DNA of 64,000 bases from contig NC_007645.1 of the NCBI RefSeq assembly GCF_000012985.1, forward strand, positions 6,995,001-7,059,000, given 5' to 3'. Both the position numbers and the translations under genes were made by a program. Below, one piece after another: positions 43,967 to 51,911 of the stretch (position 1 is the stretch's first letter; the number at the start of each line of letters is the position of its first letter). Below the pieces are notes generated by a model. It did not search any database. It was given only the letters and a program-made list of their open reading frames with translations, and was not told the origin of the DNA. Source of the stretch: Hahella chejuensis KCTC 2396. GTDB taxonomy: Bacteria > Pseudomonadota > Gammaproteobacteria > Pseudomonadales > Oleiphilaceae.

Positions 43967-44812
43967 TTATTCCTGTATATCTGTCGTTACCGATAACGAC
44001 GCCCACTTATCCACTTCTTCCTGCCGTGCGCTGTATGCAGCGCCGAGGTACTGAACTGCGTCAGAGCCCGCAGCGAACCTTAATGGACAGTTTTCCTCTC
44101 GAGACAGCTTCACCAGCGCCTCGCCCAGCTTGGCCGGATCGCCCGCCTGCTGATGGTTACGGCTCCGGTAGCCTCCCAAAACAGCGGAGGAATACTGTTC
44201 GTAGTCGCTCACTCTCAGGTCACCATAACTGATCGAGCTGTCGTCCAGGAAATCCGTACGGAAAAAGCCGGGTTGAACAATGGTGACGCCAATGCCGAAC
44301 TGTTTCACCTCCGCAGCCAGACATTCAGAAAATCCTTCCACCGCGAACTTGGTGGCGCAATACGCTGAGGCGCCCTCAAAGCCTATCGCTCCTCCGATTG
44401 AGGAAATGTTGAATATACGTCCCTGACGCTGTTCCCGCATGTAGGGCAATATTGCACGGGTAACGCCCATCAATCCAAATACATTGGTCTCAAACTGAGC
44501 GGAAATTTTGTCAGCCGCCACCTCCTCAAAGACGCCCAACTGACCATATCCAGCGTTATTCACCAGGATATCGACGCCGCCAAAATGCGCCGCCGCCTGT
44601 TTCGCACAATCCTCCGCCTGGGAATGACTGCATACATCCAGCGCCAGCAGCAATAAACGCTCATCAGGCTTATATACCTTACGCAGCGCATCCAGGTTAC
44701 GCCCGGTCGCCACCACATTTTCCCCCGCCGCCAACGCCGCGACAGCAATCTCATATCCCAACCCGCGAGAAGTCCCGGTAATAAACCAGGTTTTGTTTTT
44801 TCTATCAGACAT
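43967..44812 (-). CDS. short-chain dehydrogenase/reductase
   Basis: This 281-residue classical SDR starts at ATG 44812 behind GGAGG. The cofactor loop TGTSRGLGYEIA, NNAGYG motif and catalytic Ser/Tyr/Lys (ISSIGGAIGFEG then AYCATKFAV) are present. Arg/Asn after the second strand (ATGRNLDALR) favours NADP. It resembles many uncharacterised oxidoreductases encoded next to AraC regulators. The substrate is unknown. Confidence 0.9.
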   Translation of the reverse strand: MSDRKNKTWFITGTSRGLGYEIAVAALAAGENVVATGRNLDALRKVYKPDERLLLLALDVCSHSQAEDCAKQAAAHFGGVDILVNNAGYGQLGVFEEVAADKISAQFETNVFGLMGVTRAILPYMREQRQGRIFNISSIGGAIGFEGASAYCATKFAVEGFSECLAAEVKQFGIGVTIVQPGFFRTDFLDDSSISYGDLRVSDYEQYSSAVLGGYRSRNHQQAGDPAKLGEALVKLSREENCPLRFAAGSDAVQYLGAAYSARQEEVDKWASLSVTTDIQE

Positions 44813-45288
44813 GCTCAACCTCCAAGATGTAATTGACTGTAGAAAGCGAGTACCAGAATGCAGGCTGCAGTGACCAGAGGGTTAGCAAGATTCTCTTAAC
44901 TCTTTGCACAATACTCCATACTTGTTAAAAAGCGGAAAACAGCATGACGCAGCACATAAAAGTACGATTCAAGAAGTTGGCATAAAAAGCGCTCCTCGAC
45001 ACTACGCGAATAAAGCGCGGAGTTCCTTTCAAAATCACAGCCTTTTAGGCCTCTTGAAACCATACCGTTTGAGCCAAGAAAATTTGGATGAACTGGATTC
45101 AATAAGCCTGGTGGATACATTCGCAATACTCAATGAACATAGCGATTTCTGGAGCCCCATACTGAGCCCTGTTAGGGACAAAGGCCGATAGCCGATAAGC
45201 AAGCTGATGATATAATGGTTGCCATAGCGCCCCTGAGATGAAGATCAATGTCTTATATAAGAGTTTTAAAGAGATAATGTAAAACTGT
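44813..45288. other. AT-richer gap at the left edge of the toxin-antitoxin patch
   Basis: Short open frames exist on both strands here but none has a convincing start, ribosome-binding site or recognisable family. Base composition drops relative to the flanking SDR and nrdB genes, suggesting acquired or decaying DNA. Confidence 0.4.
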
Positions 45289-45612
45289 ATGAGCAAAGAA
45301 ATATTATCAACATTTACCTCTTCGTTAGAGGACTTCAAAGAAAAGTTCGCAACGCTTTTAGAAGAGGCGGATGCGGAACCTGTCGCTGTTGTTGATGACA
45401 ATAATGACGTTCTATTCTATGCCGTTTCACCATACTTATTTGAAGAAATGATGGAGTATATAGAATATAGCCAGAGAGGCAGCACAAAGCTTATATCGCC
45501 AGAAGAGAGCAGCCTCGGTATTACCAAAGAAGATCTGGTAGACATATCAGAAAACGCAATGAAAGATATAGAAGAGCTAAAGAAAAAAGGACGTATAGAT
45601 AAATGGAAATAA
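45289..45612 (+). CDS. Phd/YefM-type antitoxin-like protein (apparently orphan)
   Basis: This 107-residue protein has an N-terminal domain matching the Phd/YefM fold: a short strand and helix (STFTSSLEDFKEKFATLLEEA), then EPVAVVDDNNDVLFYAVSPYLFEEMMEYIE, the strand-turn-strand-helix pattern of StbD/YefM antitoxins. The C-terminal tail is acidic and Lys-rich (AMKDIEELKKKGRIDKWK), as toxin-binding tails often are. No full RelE-type toxin follows; a 17-codon frame (45603-45656) starting inside its last codons is all that remains. It probably represents a broken module or an antitoxin kept for other reasons. Confidence 0.65.
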   Translation: MSKEILSTFTSSLEDFKEKFATLLEEADAEPVAVVDDNNDVLFYAVSPYLFEEMMEYIEYSQRGSTKLISPEESSLGITKEDLVDISENAMKDIEELKKKGRIDKWK

Positions 45613-45656
45613 AGTTCATTGTAAATAAAAGCATTAATCAGGCAGAAAAGATATAA
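45603..45656 (+). pseudogene. possible vestige of a toxin gene overlapping the antitoxin
   Basis: An ATG 10 bases inside the antitoxin end opens a frame of 17 codons (MEIKFIVNKSINQAEKI). The position is typical of a cognate toxin start, but the frame stops at once and no homologous continuation is evident in other frames. This is a tentative call. Confidence 0.25.
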
Positions 45657-45799
45657 AATCTCCTACAATATACGAAGCGCGATTTCCCTGCTGTATAGGC
45701 GCCCCGATTACAGTGTGTATGTCATTTTGGCTATTTTCTGGCCGGTTTAATATTTGTAGAATAACTTTTCTGTGAAGTTTAATAATGGGGAGAGGTCCA

Positions 45800-45967
45800 A
45801 TGAGTAAGAGCAAAAACTCCAGTGTAGATAGGCCACTTACAGCTAACGAGAAAGAAGAGCTGAAGAAAGCCATGAAAAGGGGGAGCGAAGATGCTAAACG
45901 AATTCCGAAAGGGACTTTTGTAGAATATGTCAGTTCAAATTCATCTGTCACGATTTCTAAAAAATGA
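45800..45967 (+). CDS. small hydrophilic protein, putative antitoxin of the YafO-like toxin
   Basis: This 55-residue protein starts at ATG 45800 with GGGGAGAGG upstream. It is highly charged: an N-terminal Lys/Ser stretch, then a helix-forming segment (TANEKEELKKAMKRGSEDAKR) and a C-terminal strand-like tail (GTFVEYVSSNSSVTISKK). It overlaps the YafO-like toxin start by 41 bases in another frame, the antitoxin-before-toxin order. It shows no similarity to YafN that I can see, so if it is the antitoxin it is of another family. A dedicated antitoxin role is inferred from position only. Confidence 0.5.
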   Translation: MSKSKNSSVDRPLTANEKEELKKAMKRGSEDAKRIPKGTFVEYVSSNSSVTISKK

Positions 45968-46331
45968 GCAAAATAACCCAGCATTCAAGCGCGTAGCTGA
46001 TGCATTTATAGAATATAAGACAACAGGAGATCCTGGAAAACTGTTCGGCCGAGATAAAGTCACTGATCGCCCCCGTCTCGCCCTACAAGAGAAAATGAAA
46101 CACCTCCATATCCTAGATGAAAAGACATTTAAGCTAAATAAGCTTTATTTGAAGTCTCAGGATTATCGTCACAGCGATACAATGTTATTCTATTGCAGCG
46201 GAGCTATATTCGATGATCACTACCTGCTCATTGGGATAGTGTGGGAAAATGCGCATGATTTTATGGAAAACGAACACACTATCTTATGGAATTATGCACT
46301 CGAAGCAGAAGAGTTCAGGATGAAATGGTAA
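45927..46331 (+). CDS. YafO-family toxin-like protein (mRNA interferase type)
   Basis: This 134-residue protein follows the YafO pattern along its length: ADAFIEYKTTGDPGKLFGRDKV matches the DFxxYKxxGxxPxxFGRD core, then KHLHIL with the HxH pair, DTMLFYCSGAIFDDHYLLIGIV matching the central strands, and a C-terminal AEEFRMKW close to the E. coli AEAFRMRF ending. YafO cleaves mRNA in association with the ribosome. Length fits the family (about 132). Translation begins inside the preceding small gene, suggesting coupling. Its stop overlaps the next small gene (TAATG). Confidence 0.75.
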   Translation: MSVQIHLSRFLKNEQNNPAFKRVADAFIEYKTTGDPGKLFGRDKVTDRPRLALQEKMKHLHILDEKTFKLNKLYLKSQDYRHSDTMLFYCSGAIFDDHYLLIGIVWENAHDFMENEHTILWNYALEAEEFRMKW

Positions 46332-46564
46332 TGCTAAAAGACATTAAGTGGACCAAGGGGGATACCCCCAAAGAGCAAGGCGTGTACATTATTGCGGTGG
46401 AAACATTCAGTATCGCATCCAGTAGCGCATCTTATTGGAGCCCTGTTGAAGGTTGGACTAATATTGCGCCGGATGACAAGGTGAGAGGCTTTATCCCCCT
46501 GCATGATGTCATTATGCAATTACCCTATTTCTGGGAAGATGATGAGTCGACGGGAACTCCCTGA
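46331..46564 (+). CDS. small hypothetical protein, third gene of the YafO-like cluster
   Basis: This 77-residue protein starts at ATG 46331, sharing an A with the toxin stop (TAATG). It begins MLKDIKWTKGDTPKEQGVYIIAVE and later has YWSPVEGWTNIAP; the W...P...G.Y pattern recalls small phage-associated proteins of the DUF551 type, but the match is from memory and loose. Tight coupling to the toxin gene is the only contextual clue. Confidence 0.5.
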   Translation: MLKDIKWTKGDTPKEQGVYIIAVETFSIASSSASYWSPVEGWTNIAPDDKVRGFIPLHDVIMQLPYFWEDDESTGTP

Positions 46565-46584
46565 CTCTCACTTCTGAAGAAGCT

Positions 46585-46609
46585 TAAAAGCCGCTTGTAG
46601 CGGCTGTTT
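46585..46609. terminator. small terminator-like hairpin
   Basis: AAAAGCCGCT-TGT-AGCGGCTGTTT has a 7-base-pair stem, with A-run before and T-rich sequence after, just past the last gene of the YafO-like cluster. It could act on either strand. Confidence 0.55.
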
Positions 46610-46835
46610 CTGCGCTCGGCCCAATGTCGCTGAGGCAAAGTGTATCCAGTTGAGGAACTTTCCACTTGGATTCTGAAGACTACCTTTCACATCGAGAATC
46701 ATTAAATATCTAAACAGTGAAAAAAATACCAGTAACGAGAGTTTTAGCCTCGCCAAGTTGACGAGGCTGCCCCTTATTCAACAAACGCAACGGGGACTGC
46801 AAGGGTAGCTGTCGTCGTACGCTTGATGCTCACAC

Positions 46836-48053
46836 TCACCACTGCAACGACGCCCCAGTCTGGTACTCCGTTACGCGAGTCTCAAAGAAATTTTTCTCTT
46901 TGCGCATGCTGGCCTGTTCGTCCAGCCAGGGCAGTGCGTTGCCCGCGCCGGGGAATGGCTCGTCCAATTTCAGCTGCTTGGCGCGGCGGTTGGCGATGAA
47001 GCGGAACTGTTCGATGTGGTCTTCTGCGGTATAGCCCAGGATCGGTTCTTTCAGCAGGAAATGGGCGTAGCCAGTCTCCGCTGCTTCGGCTTCTTCCCAC
47101 AGCGTTTTGATCGCTTTGGGATCAAGGGTGACGCCTTCTTCCTTGATGATCTGTTTCACCACGCGGATACCGAAGGCGCAGTGCATGACTTCATCGCGCA
47201 TGATGTATTGCAGCTGTTCGCCAGTGCCTTTCATCAGACCGCGACGCTGCAAGGCGAAGATGGGACTGAAACCGTTATAGAACCAGCAGCCTTCGAAAAT
47301 ACCGGCGAAGAAAATATACGCCATCACGAAGGTTTCCAGGTCGTCCCGGTTACGCAGATTAATATCCGGACGCAGCAACGCGCTGATGCGCTCGTTGCCC
47401 ATCTTGATCTTGCGATAGATCGCTGGCGTGACGCGGTAACGGTTATAGATCTCGCTCTGGTCCAGACCGATAGTTTCGATACAGTGCTGATAAGTCCAGG
47501 TATGCAGAGATTCTTCGTACACCTGCCGCGCCTGATAGATTTGTAATTCCGGCGCGCTCATTTTCTCCATCACCGCCAGACCGATATTGCGCATGGCCAG
47601 AATGTCGGACGTGGTCAGGTACGCCAGCACGTTTTCATACACATGCTTCTCTTCCAAGGTCAGCTTGTGGTGATAGTCGTACACGTCCTGGGACATGTTG
47701 ATATCCAGCGGCGTCCAATGGTTCTTGTTGGCGTTGAGGAAAAATTCCCACGCCCAGGGATACTTGAACGGCGCCAGCTGGTTGATGTCAGTCATGCCGT
47801 TCACCACCCGCTTGTCGTCAGGGTTGACCGGGTCCAGTTTCTGCGGAACTTCCTCTGGAACCGGCTCCGCCACGGGAGCGGGCTTGGCCGCGCTGTCAGG
47901 GGCTCCCCCGGCGGCGGGGGCCGCAGCGGGAGAGGTGGAAACGGGTGACTGCGGAGAAACAGCAGAGGATGTGGACACAGCAGGAATCGCCACCGCCAGA
48001 GGATCGTCCCAGTCCGACAGGGTCGCAGTCTGCTTCATCAGTTCGGTATTCAT
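46836..48053 (-). CDS. nrdB: class Ia ribonucleoside-diphosphate reductase subunit beta
   Basis: This 405-residue R2 subunit supplies the tyrosyl radical for ribonucleotide reduction. The start at 48053 (MNTELMKQ) has AGGAG eight bases upstream; an ATG two codons earlier is too close. Diiron ligands are visible: Asp in TSDIL, Glu/His and radical Tyr in ESLHTWTYQH (E-x2-H-x3-Y), Glu in FEGCWFY, and Glu/His in DEVMHCAFG. The first 70 or so residues are an Ala/Pro/Ser-rich low-complexity extension not needed for the core fold. It lies 28 bases downstream of nrdA under the same cobalamin riboswitch. Confidence 0.95.
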   Translation of the reverse strand: MNTELMKQTATLSDWDDPLAVAIPAVSTSSAVSPQSPVSTSPAAAPAAGGAPDSAAKPAPVAEPVPEEVPQKLDPVNPDDKRVVNGMTDINQLAPFKYPWAWEFFLNANKNHWTPLDINMSQDVYDYHHKLTLEEKHVYENVLAYLTTSDILAMRNIGLAVMEKMSAPELQIYQARQVYEESLHTWTYQHCIETIGLDQSEIYNRYRVTPAIYRKIKMGNERISALLRPDINLRNRDDLETFVMAYIFFAGIFEGCWFYNGFSPIFALQRRGLMKGTGEQLQYIMRDEVMHCAFGIRVVKQIIKEEGVTLDPKAIKTLWEEAEAAETGYAHFLLKEPILGYTAEDHIEQFRFIANRRAKQLKLDEPFPGAGNALPWLDEQASMRKEKNFFETRVTEYQTGASLQW

Positions 48054-48081
48054 GGTCATAGCTCCTGGTTGTTATCGTCGC

Positions 48082-50943
48082 TTACTGACAGGCTTCGCAG
48101 TCCGGGTCGAGAATCGAGCAGAACTTCGGTTGCGGTTCCTGATTCTCAGTGTCGTCAACATCAGGTTTGGCGTTGTCGCTCTGGGACGCGCCGGAAGAAA
48201 TTTTCTCCATTTGCGTGGCGCCGAGAGAGCGCAGGTAATAAGTGGTTTTCAGTCCTCGGGACCAGGCCAGTTTGTACAGGTTGTCCAGCTTTTTACCGGA
48301 AGGCTCCGCCATGTACAGGTTGAGGCTCTGCCCCTGATCAATCCATTTCTGGCGACGGGAGGCCGCTTCCACCAACCAGCGAGGATCGATCTCAAACGCG
48401 GTCAGGAACAGCTGCTTCACGTCTTCTGGAATACGATCGATCTGCGCGACGGAACCATCGAAGTACTTGAGGTCGTTGACCATGACGGAATCCCACAAAT
48501 CCCGCGCTTTCAATTCCTGCACCAACCAGGGGTTGATCACGGTGAACTCGCCGGACAGGTTGGATTTGACGAACAGGTTCTGATAAGTCGGTTCAATGGA
48601 CTGGGATACGCCGACAATGTTGGAAATCGTCGCCGTGGGCGCGATCGCCATCACGTTGGAGTTACGCATGCCCTGCTTTTTCACCAGCTCGCGCACCGGC
48701 GCCCAGTCCAGACTGTGACCGCGATCCAGCGTACAGAATTCCGCGCCGCGTTCCTGCTCCAGACGATCCAGAGAATCGATAGGCAGGACGCCCTGATCCC
48801 ACAAGGAACCTTCGTAGGTTTCATAGCGGCCGCGCTCTTTGGCCAGATTGGAAGAAGCGGTAATCGCAAAATAACTGATCAGCTCCATGGACTGATCAGC
48901 GAAACGCACCGCTTCTACGCTGCTGTAAGGCAGGCCAAGCTTGTACAGCGCATCCTGAAAGCCCATCAGGCCCATGCCCACCGGACGATGACGCAGGTTG
49001 GCGTTGCGCGCCTGGGGCACTGCGTAATAGTTAATGTCGATAACGTTATCCAGCATGCGCACTGCGGTATAAACCGTGTTGCGCAAACGATCGTGATCGA
49101 TTTCGCCATTGCGAATGTGGTTGACCAGGTTGACCGAGCCCAGGTTGCACACCGCGATTTCGTCCTGGCTGGTGTTCAGTGTGATCTCCGTACACAGGTT
49201 CGAGGAGTGCACCACGCCAACGTGTTGCTGCGGCGAACGCAGGTTGCAGGGGTCTTTGAAGGTCACCCAGGGATGACCGGTTTCGAACAACATGGAGAGC
49301 ATCTTGCGCCACAGATTCTGCGCAGGCACTTTCTTGAACAGGGTGATGGCGCCGCTTTCCACAAGGGATTCGTAATGGGTATAGCGCGCTTCAAAAGCAG
49401 AGCCGTACAAATCATGCAGATCCGGCGCATCGCTGGGTGAGAACAGGGTCCACTCTTTGTCCTCGAATACCCGCTTCATGAACAGGTCAGGAATCCAGTT
49501 AGCGGAGTTCATGTCATGGGTGCGGCGGCGCTCGTCGCCGGTGTTCTTACGCAGCTCCAGGAACTCTTCGATATCCAGGTGCCAGGACTCCAGATAAGCG
49601 CACACCGCGCCTTTACGCTTGCCGCCCTGGTTCACCGCCACCGCCGTGTCGTTCACGACTTTCAGAAACGGCACTACGCCCTGAGACTTACCGTTAGTGC
49701 CTTTGATATGGGAGCCCAGAGAGCGCACTGGCGTCCAGTCGTTGCCCAGACCGCCCGCCCATTTGGACAGCAGCGCATTATCCTTGATCGCGCCGTAGAT
49801 GCCTTCCAGATCGTCCGGCACTGTGGTGAGGTAGCAGGACGACAACTGCGGACGATTGGTTCCCGCATTAAACAGGGTCGGCGTAGAGCACATGTAATCA
49901 AAAGAGGACAACAGATCATAGAACTCAATCGCACGGGCATTGGGATCGTCTTCCTGCACCGACAATCCCATGGCGACGCGCATGAAAAACGCCTGCGGCA
50001 GTTCCAGACGGGTTTCGCGCCAGTGAATAAAGTAGCGGTCATAAAGGGTCTGTAATCCCAGGTAGGTGAGCTGACGATCACGTTCCGGCTTAAGCGCGGC
50101 GCCCAGACGCTCCAGATCGAATTTCAGCAGTTCTGGCGACAGCAATTCATGCTCTACGCAGCGCTCAACAATCGCGCGGAATGCGGTGGGATAAAGCTCC
50201 GCCATTTCGCCCTCGGTCGCGGACGCTGCGATGTTCAGATAGCTCAGAGACTCTTCGCGCAGACCATCCAGCAACAAGCGGGCGCACACATAGGAGTAGT
50301 TGGGTTCTTCTTCGATCAGCGGACGCGCCGCCATGACCAAGGCAGCGTTGACGTCTTTATGCTTGACGCCGTTGTACAGGTTTTTCAGTGCGCCCTGCAG
50401 CACTTTTTCCTCACTGACGCCGTCCAGGTCCGCGCAGGCATCGCTGATCACTGTACGTAGACGTCCCATGTTCAAAGGCGCTTCCGAGCCATCAGCGAAT
50501 TTCACATTGATATCGGGATGCGTCTCCCCTGACTGTTCGCTTGGCGCCGGCGCGCGCTGACGGGCATGCTCTTCACGATACAGCACATAGGCGCGGGCCA
50601 CTTTATGAAAGCCCCCGCGCATCAGGCCCAATTCCACCAGATCCTGGATTTCCTCGATGTGCACCGAACCGCCTTCCGGGCTGCGGCGACGCAGACGCGC
50701 CACGATATCTTTAACCAGTTTTTCTACGGAATCCCGCACACGGGGCGAGCCGGACGCGGACTGTCCTTCCACCGCCAAAAACGCCTTGGTCACCGCCATA
50801 GCGATTTTGCGGTCGTCAAACGGCGCAGCCTGACCGGTGCGTTTGATCACCTGCAGCAGGGCGTTATGAGTGTGTGACTCGGATGAAACAGATGGGGAGC
50901 TGGAGGCGCGCGCCTCACTGGGGGACGAAAAACTGCCGGTCAT
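48082..50943 (-). CDS. nrdA: class Ia ribonucleoside-diphosphate reductase subunit alpha
   Basis: This 953-residue catalytic subunit reduces ribonucleoside diphosphates to deoxy forms. The start at 50943 (MTGSFSSPSEAR) has AGAGGA upstream. After a Ser-rich leader come ATP-cone regions (VIKRTGQAAPFDDRKIAMAVTKAF and a second from about residue 150), the all-alpha domain and the ten-stranded barrel with NAGTNRPQLSSCYL and the NLCTEI active-site loop. The C-terminal redox pair is CSILDPDCEACQ. It is about 190 residues longer than E. coli NrdA, like pseudomonad enzymes. It forms an operon with nrdB behind a B12 riboswitch. Confidence 0.95.
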   Translation of the reverse strand: MTGSFSSPSEARASSSPSVSSESHTHNALLQVIKRTGQAAPFDDRKIAMAVTKAFLAVEGQSASGSPRVRDSVEKLVKDIVARLRRRSPEGGSVHIEEIQDLVELGLMRGGFHKVARAYVLYREEHARQRAPAPSEQSGETHPDINVKFADGSEAPLNMGRLRTVISDACADLDGVSEEKVLQGALKNLYNGVKHKDVNAALVMAARPLIEEEPNYSYVCARLLLDGLREESLSYLNIAASATEGEMAELYPTAFRAIVERCVEHELLSPELLKFDLERLGAALKPERDRQLTYLGLQTLYDRYFIHWRETRLELPQAFFMRVAMGLSVQEDDPNARAIEFYDLLSSFDYMCSTPTLFNAGTNRPQLSSCYLTTVPDDLEGIYGAIKDNALLSKWAGGLGNDWTPVRSLGSHIKGTNGKSQGVVPFLKVVNDTAVAVNQGGKRKGAVCAYLESWHLDIEEFLELRKNTGDERRRTHDMNSANWIPDLFMKRVFEDKEWTLFSPSDAPDLHDLYGSAFEARYTHYESLVESGAITLFKKVPAQNLWRKMLSMLFETGHPWVTFKDPCNLRSPQQHVGVVHSSNLCTEITLNTSQDEIAVCNLGSVNLVNHIRNGEIDHDRLRNTVYTAVRMLDNVIDINYYAVPQARNANLRHRPVGMGLMGFQDALYKLGLPYSSVEAVRFADQSMELISYFAITASSNLAKERGRYETYEGSLWDQGVLPIDSLDRLEQERGAEFCTLDRGHSLDWAPVRELVKKQGMRNSNVMAIAPTATISNIVGVSQSIEPTYQNLFVKSNLSGEFTVINPWLVQELKARDLWDSVMVNDLKYFDGSVAQIDRIPEDVKQLFLTAFEIDPRWLVEAASRRQKWIDQGQSLNLYMAEPSGKKLDNLYKLAWSRGLKTTYYLRSLGATQMEKISSGASQSDNAKPDVDDTENQEPQPKFCSILDPDCEACQ

Positions 50944-51079
50944 GGGATTGTCCTCTATCGCGTGTTCTGGCCGAACCTCCGCGAACCGGGACATAAAGCG
51001 ACGCACAGACAGGACGAAAATCGCCTCGCTTAGAGCGGCGCTTTATCATTACCCTGAGTCGCGAAGGCATGAAAACTTC

Positions 51080-51285
51080 AGCATGGCAGGTCTTCGGACT
51101 CGGGGGCGTTTACACGTTTTTTAGAACCTACGGCGACCGCTTCCCATCCACTTTCAGGACAGTGCGTGGGCGTTTTCACCCGCGTCGCTTTCGTTCCCCC
51201 ACACCGCTGCGCGTCAGTACCGGACTCTCACCGGATTCCCTCTTAGCACAACCTGTGAACAGGCGTGAACCATAGCTGGAGCACA
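51080..51285 (-). promoter_or_regulatory. cobalamin riboswitch upstream of nrdAB
   Basis: Read on the minus strand the region contains the conserved core blocks of the AdoCbl riboswitch in order: GGGAATCCGGTGAGAGTCCGG (51240-51220), GACGCGCAGCGGT (about 51215-51203), a GGGGGAACGAAAGCGACG block, a kissing-loop-type CCCACGCACTG block, ATGGGAAG, and the closing CGAAGACCTGCC (51096-51085). The expression platform lies between it and the nrdA start at 50943. When coenzyme B12 is plentiful the switch should lower expression of this B12-independent reductase. Confidence 0.92.
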
Positions 51286-51367
51286 ATATATGGTTTTAGA
51301 TATTAAAAGTAAATACTAGATGTAGCGTAAAGGCGATGCAGCAAAGCCGCAGGCAAACTGGATGAAA

Positions 51368-51667
51368 TCAGGCAAGAATGACGGCGAATAAGAACTTTTT
51401 CAGTAGCGCTTGGACGCCCACGCCGATGATGGTAAGAATAAAAATCTCTGAATAGGCATCCGCTTTGGTGATTAACTTCAACGCCACCAAATAAAACCCC
51501 AGCGCGAGAAGAAAGCCAAGAAGACCATAGACAAAGTGTACAATCAAAGCCGCCGTAAGAACGATCAAGAACGCTTCAATAAACGCCAGCGAGACTTTCA
51601 GCAGTTTGGCCGCGGCGAACAGGCAAGCACTCTCGATCAAGACGCCAATGATTAGATTCAAATCCAT
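51368..51667 (-). CDS. small hydrophobic membrane protein
   Basis: This 99-residue protein starts at ATG 51667 (MDLNLIIGVLIESACLFAA) with GGGAA upstream. It is almost entirely hydrophobic with about three predicted helices (GVLIESACLFAAAKLLKV, AFLIVLTAALIVHFVYGLLGFLLALGF, IFILTIIGVGVQALLKKFLF). I recognise no family. It lies upstream of the nrdA riboswitch on the same strand with no evident operon partners. Confidence 0.6.
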   Translation of the reverse strand: MDLNLIIGVLIESACLFAAAKLLKVSLAFIEAFLIVLTAALIVHFVYGLLGFLLALGFYLVALKLITKADAYSEIFILTIIGVGVQALLKKFLFAVILA

Positions 51668-51911
51668 GAGAATTCCCAAAAGGCGGCCATTCTAAACAGT
51701 AAACCGACGCAGTCAATACAGCGAAACCACACTGATGTCCCTAACGTCAACCTTCACATATCCAAGATTTTCATGGCGACCTAACAGGCGAATTTTGCCC
51801 AACCTCATTGTCATCCCAAAAATAAACGGGTAATTACCTGAATCCAAAGTAATCCAGGATGCAAATCAGCTAAACTGCTAATAATTTTCTTTTTCGCATT
51901 AAGGATTGGCT

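Noticed and set aside
44904-45191. 95-codon plus-strand frame in the AT-richer gap
   Set aside because: It starts with TTG without a ribosome-binding site, shows no recognisable family and overlaps another frame on the other strand.
45634-45984. Minus-strand open frame of 116 codons across the YafO-like region
   Set aside because: The plus-strand small gene at 45800 has a strong ribosome-binding site and the toxin frame matches YafO; the antisense product has no family. Its C-terminal half looks protein-like, so I am not fully certain.
46568-46756. 62-codon minus-strand frame between the YafO cluster and nrdB
   Set aside because: It overlaps the terminator-like hairpin, has no convincing start signal and no domain.
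47695-49440. Long plus-strand open frame (581 codons) opposite nrdA/nrdB
   Set aside because: It is antisense to two well-conserved enzymes and encodes an Arg/His/Gln-rich product without motifs, as expected from GC-rich codon shadowing.
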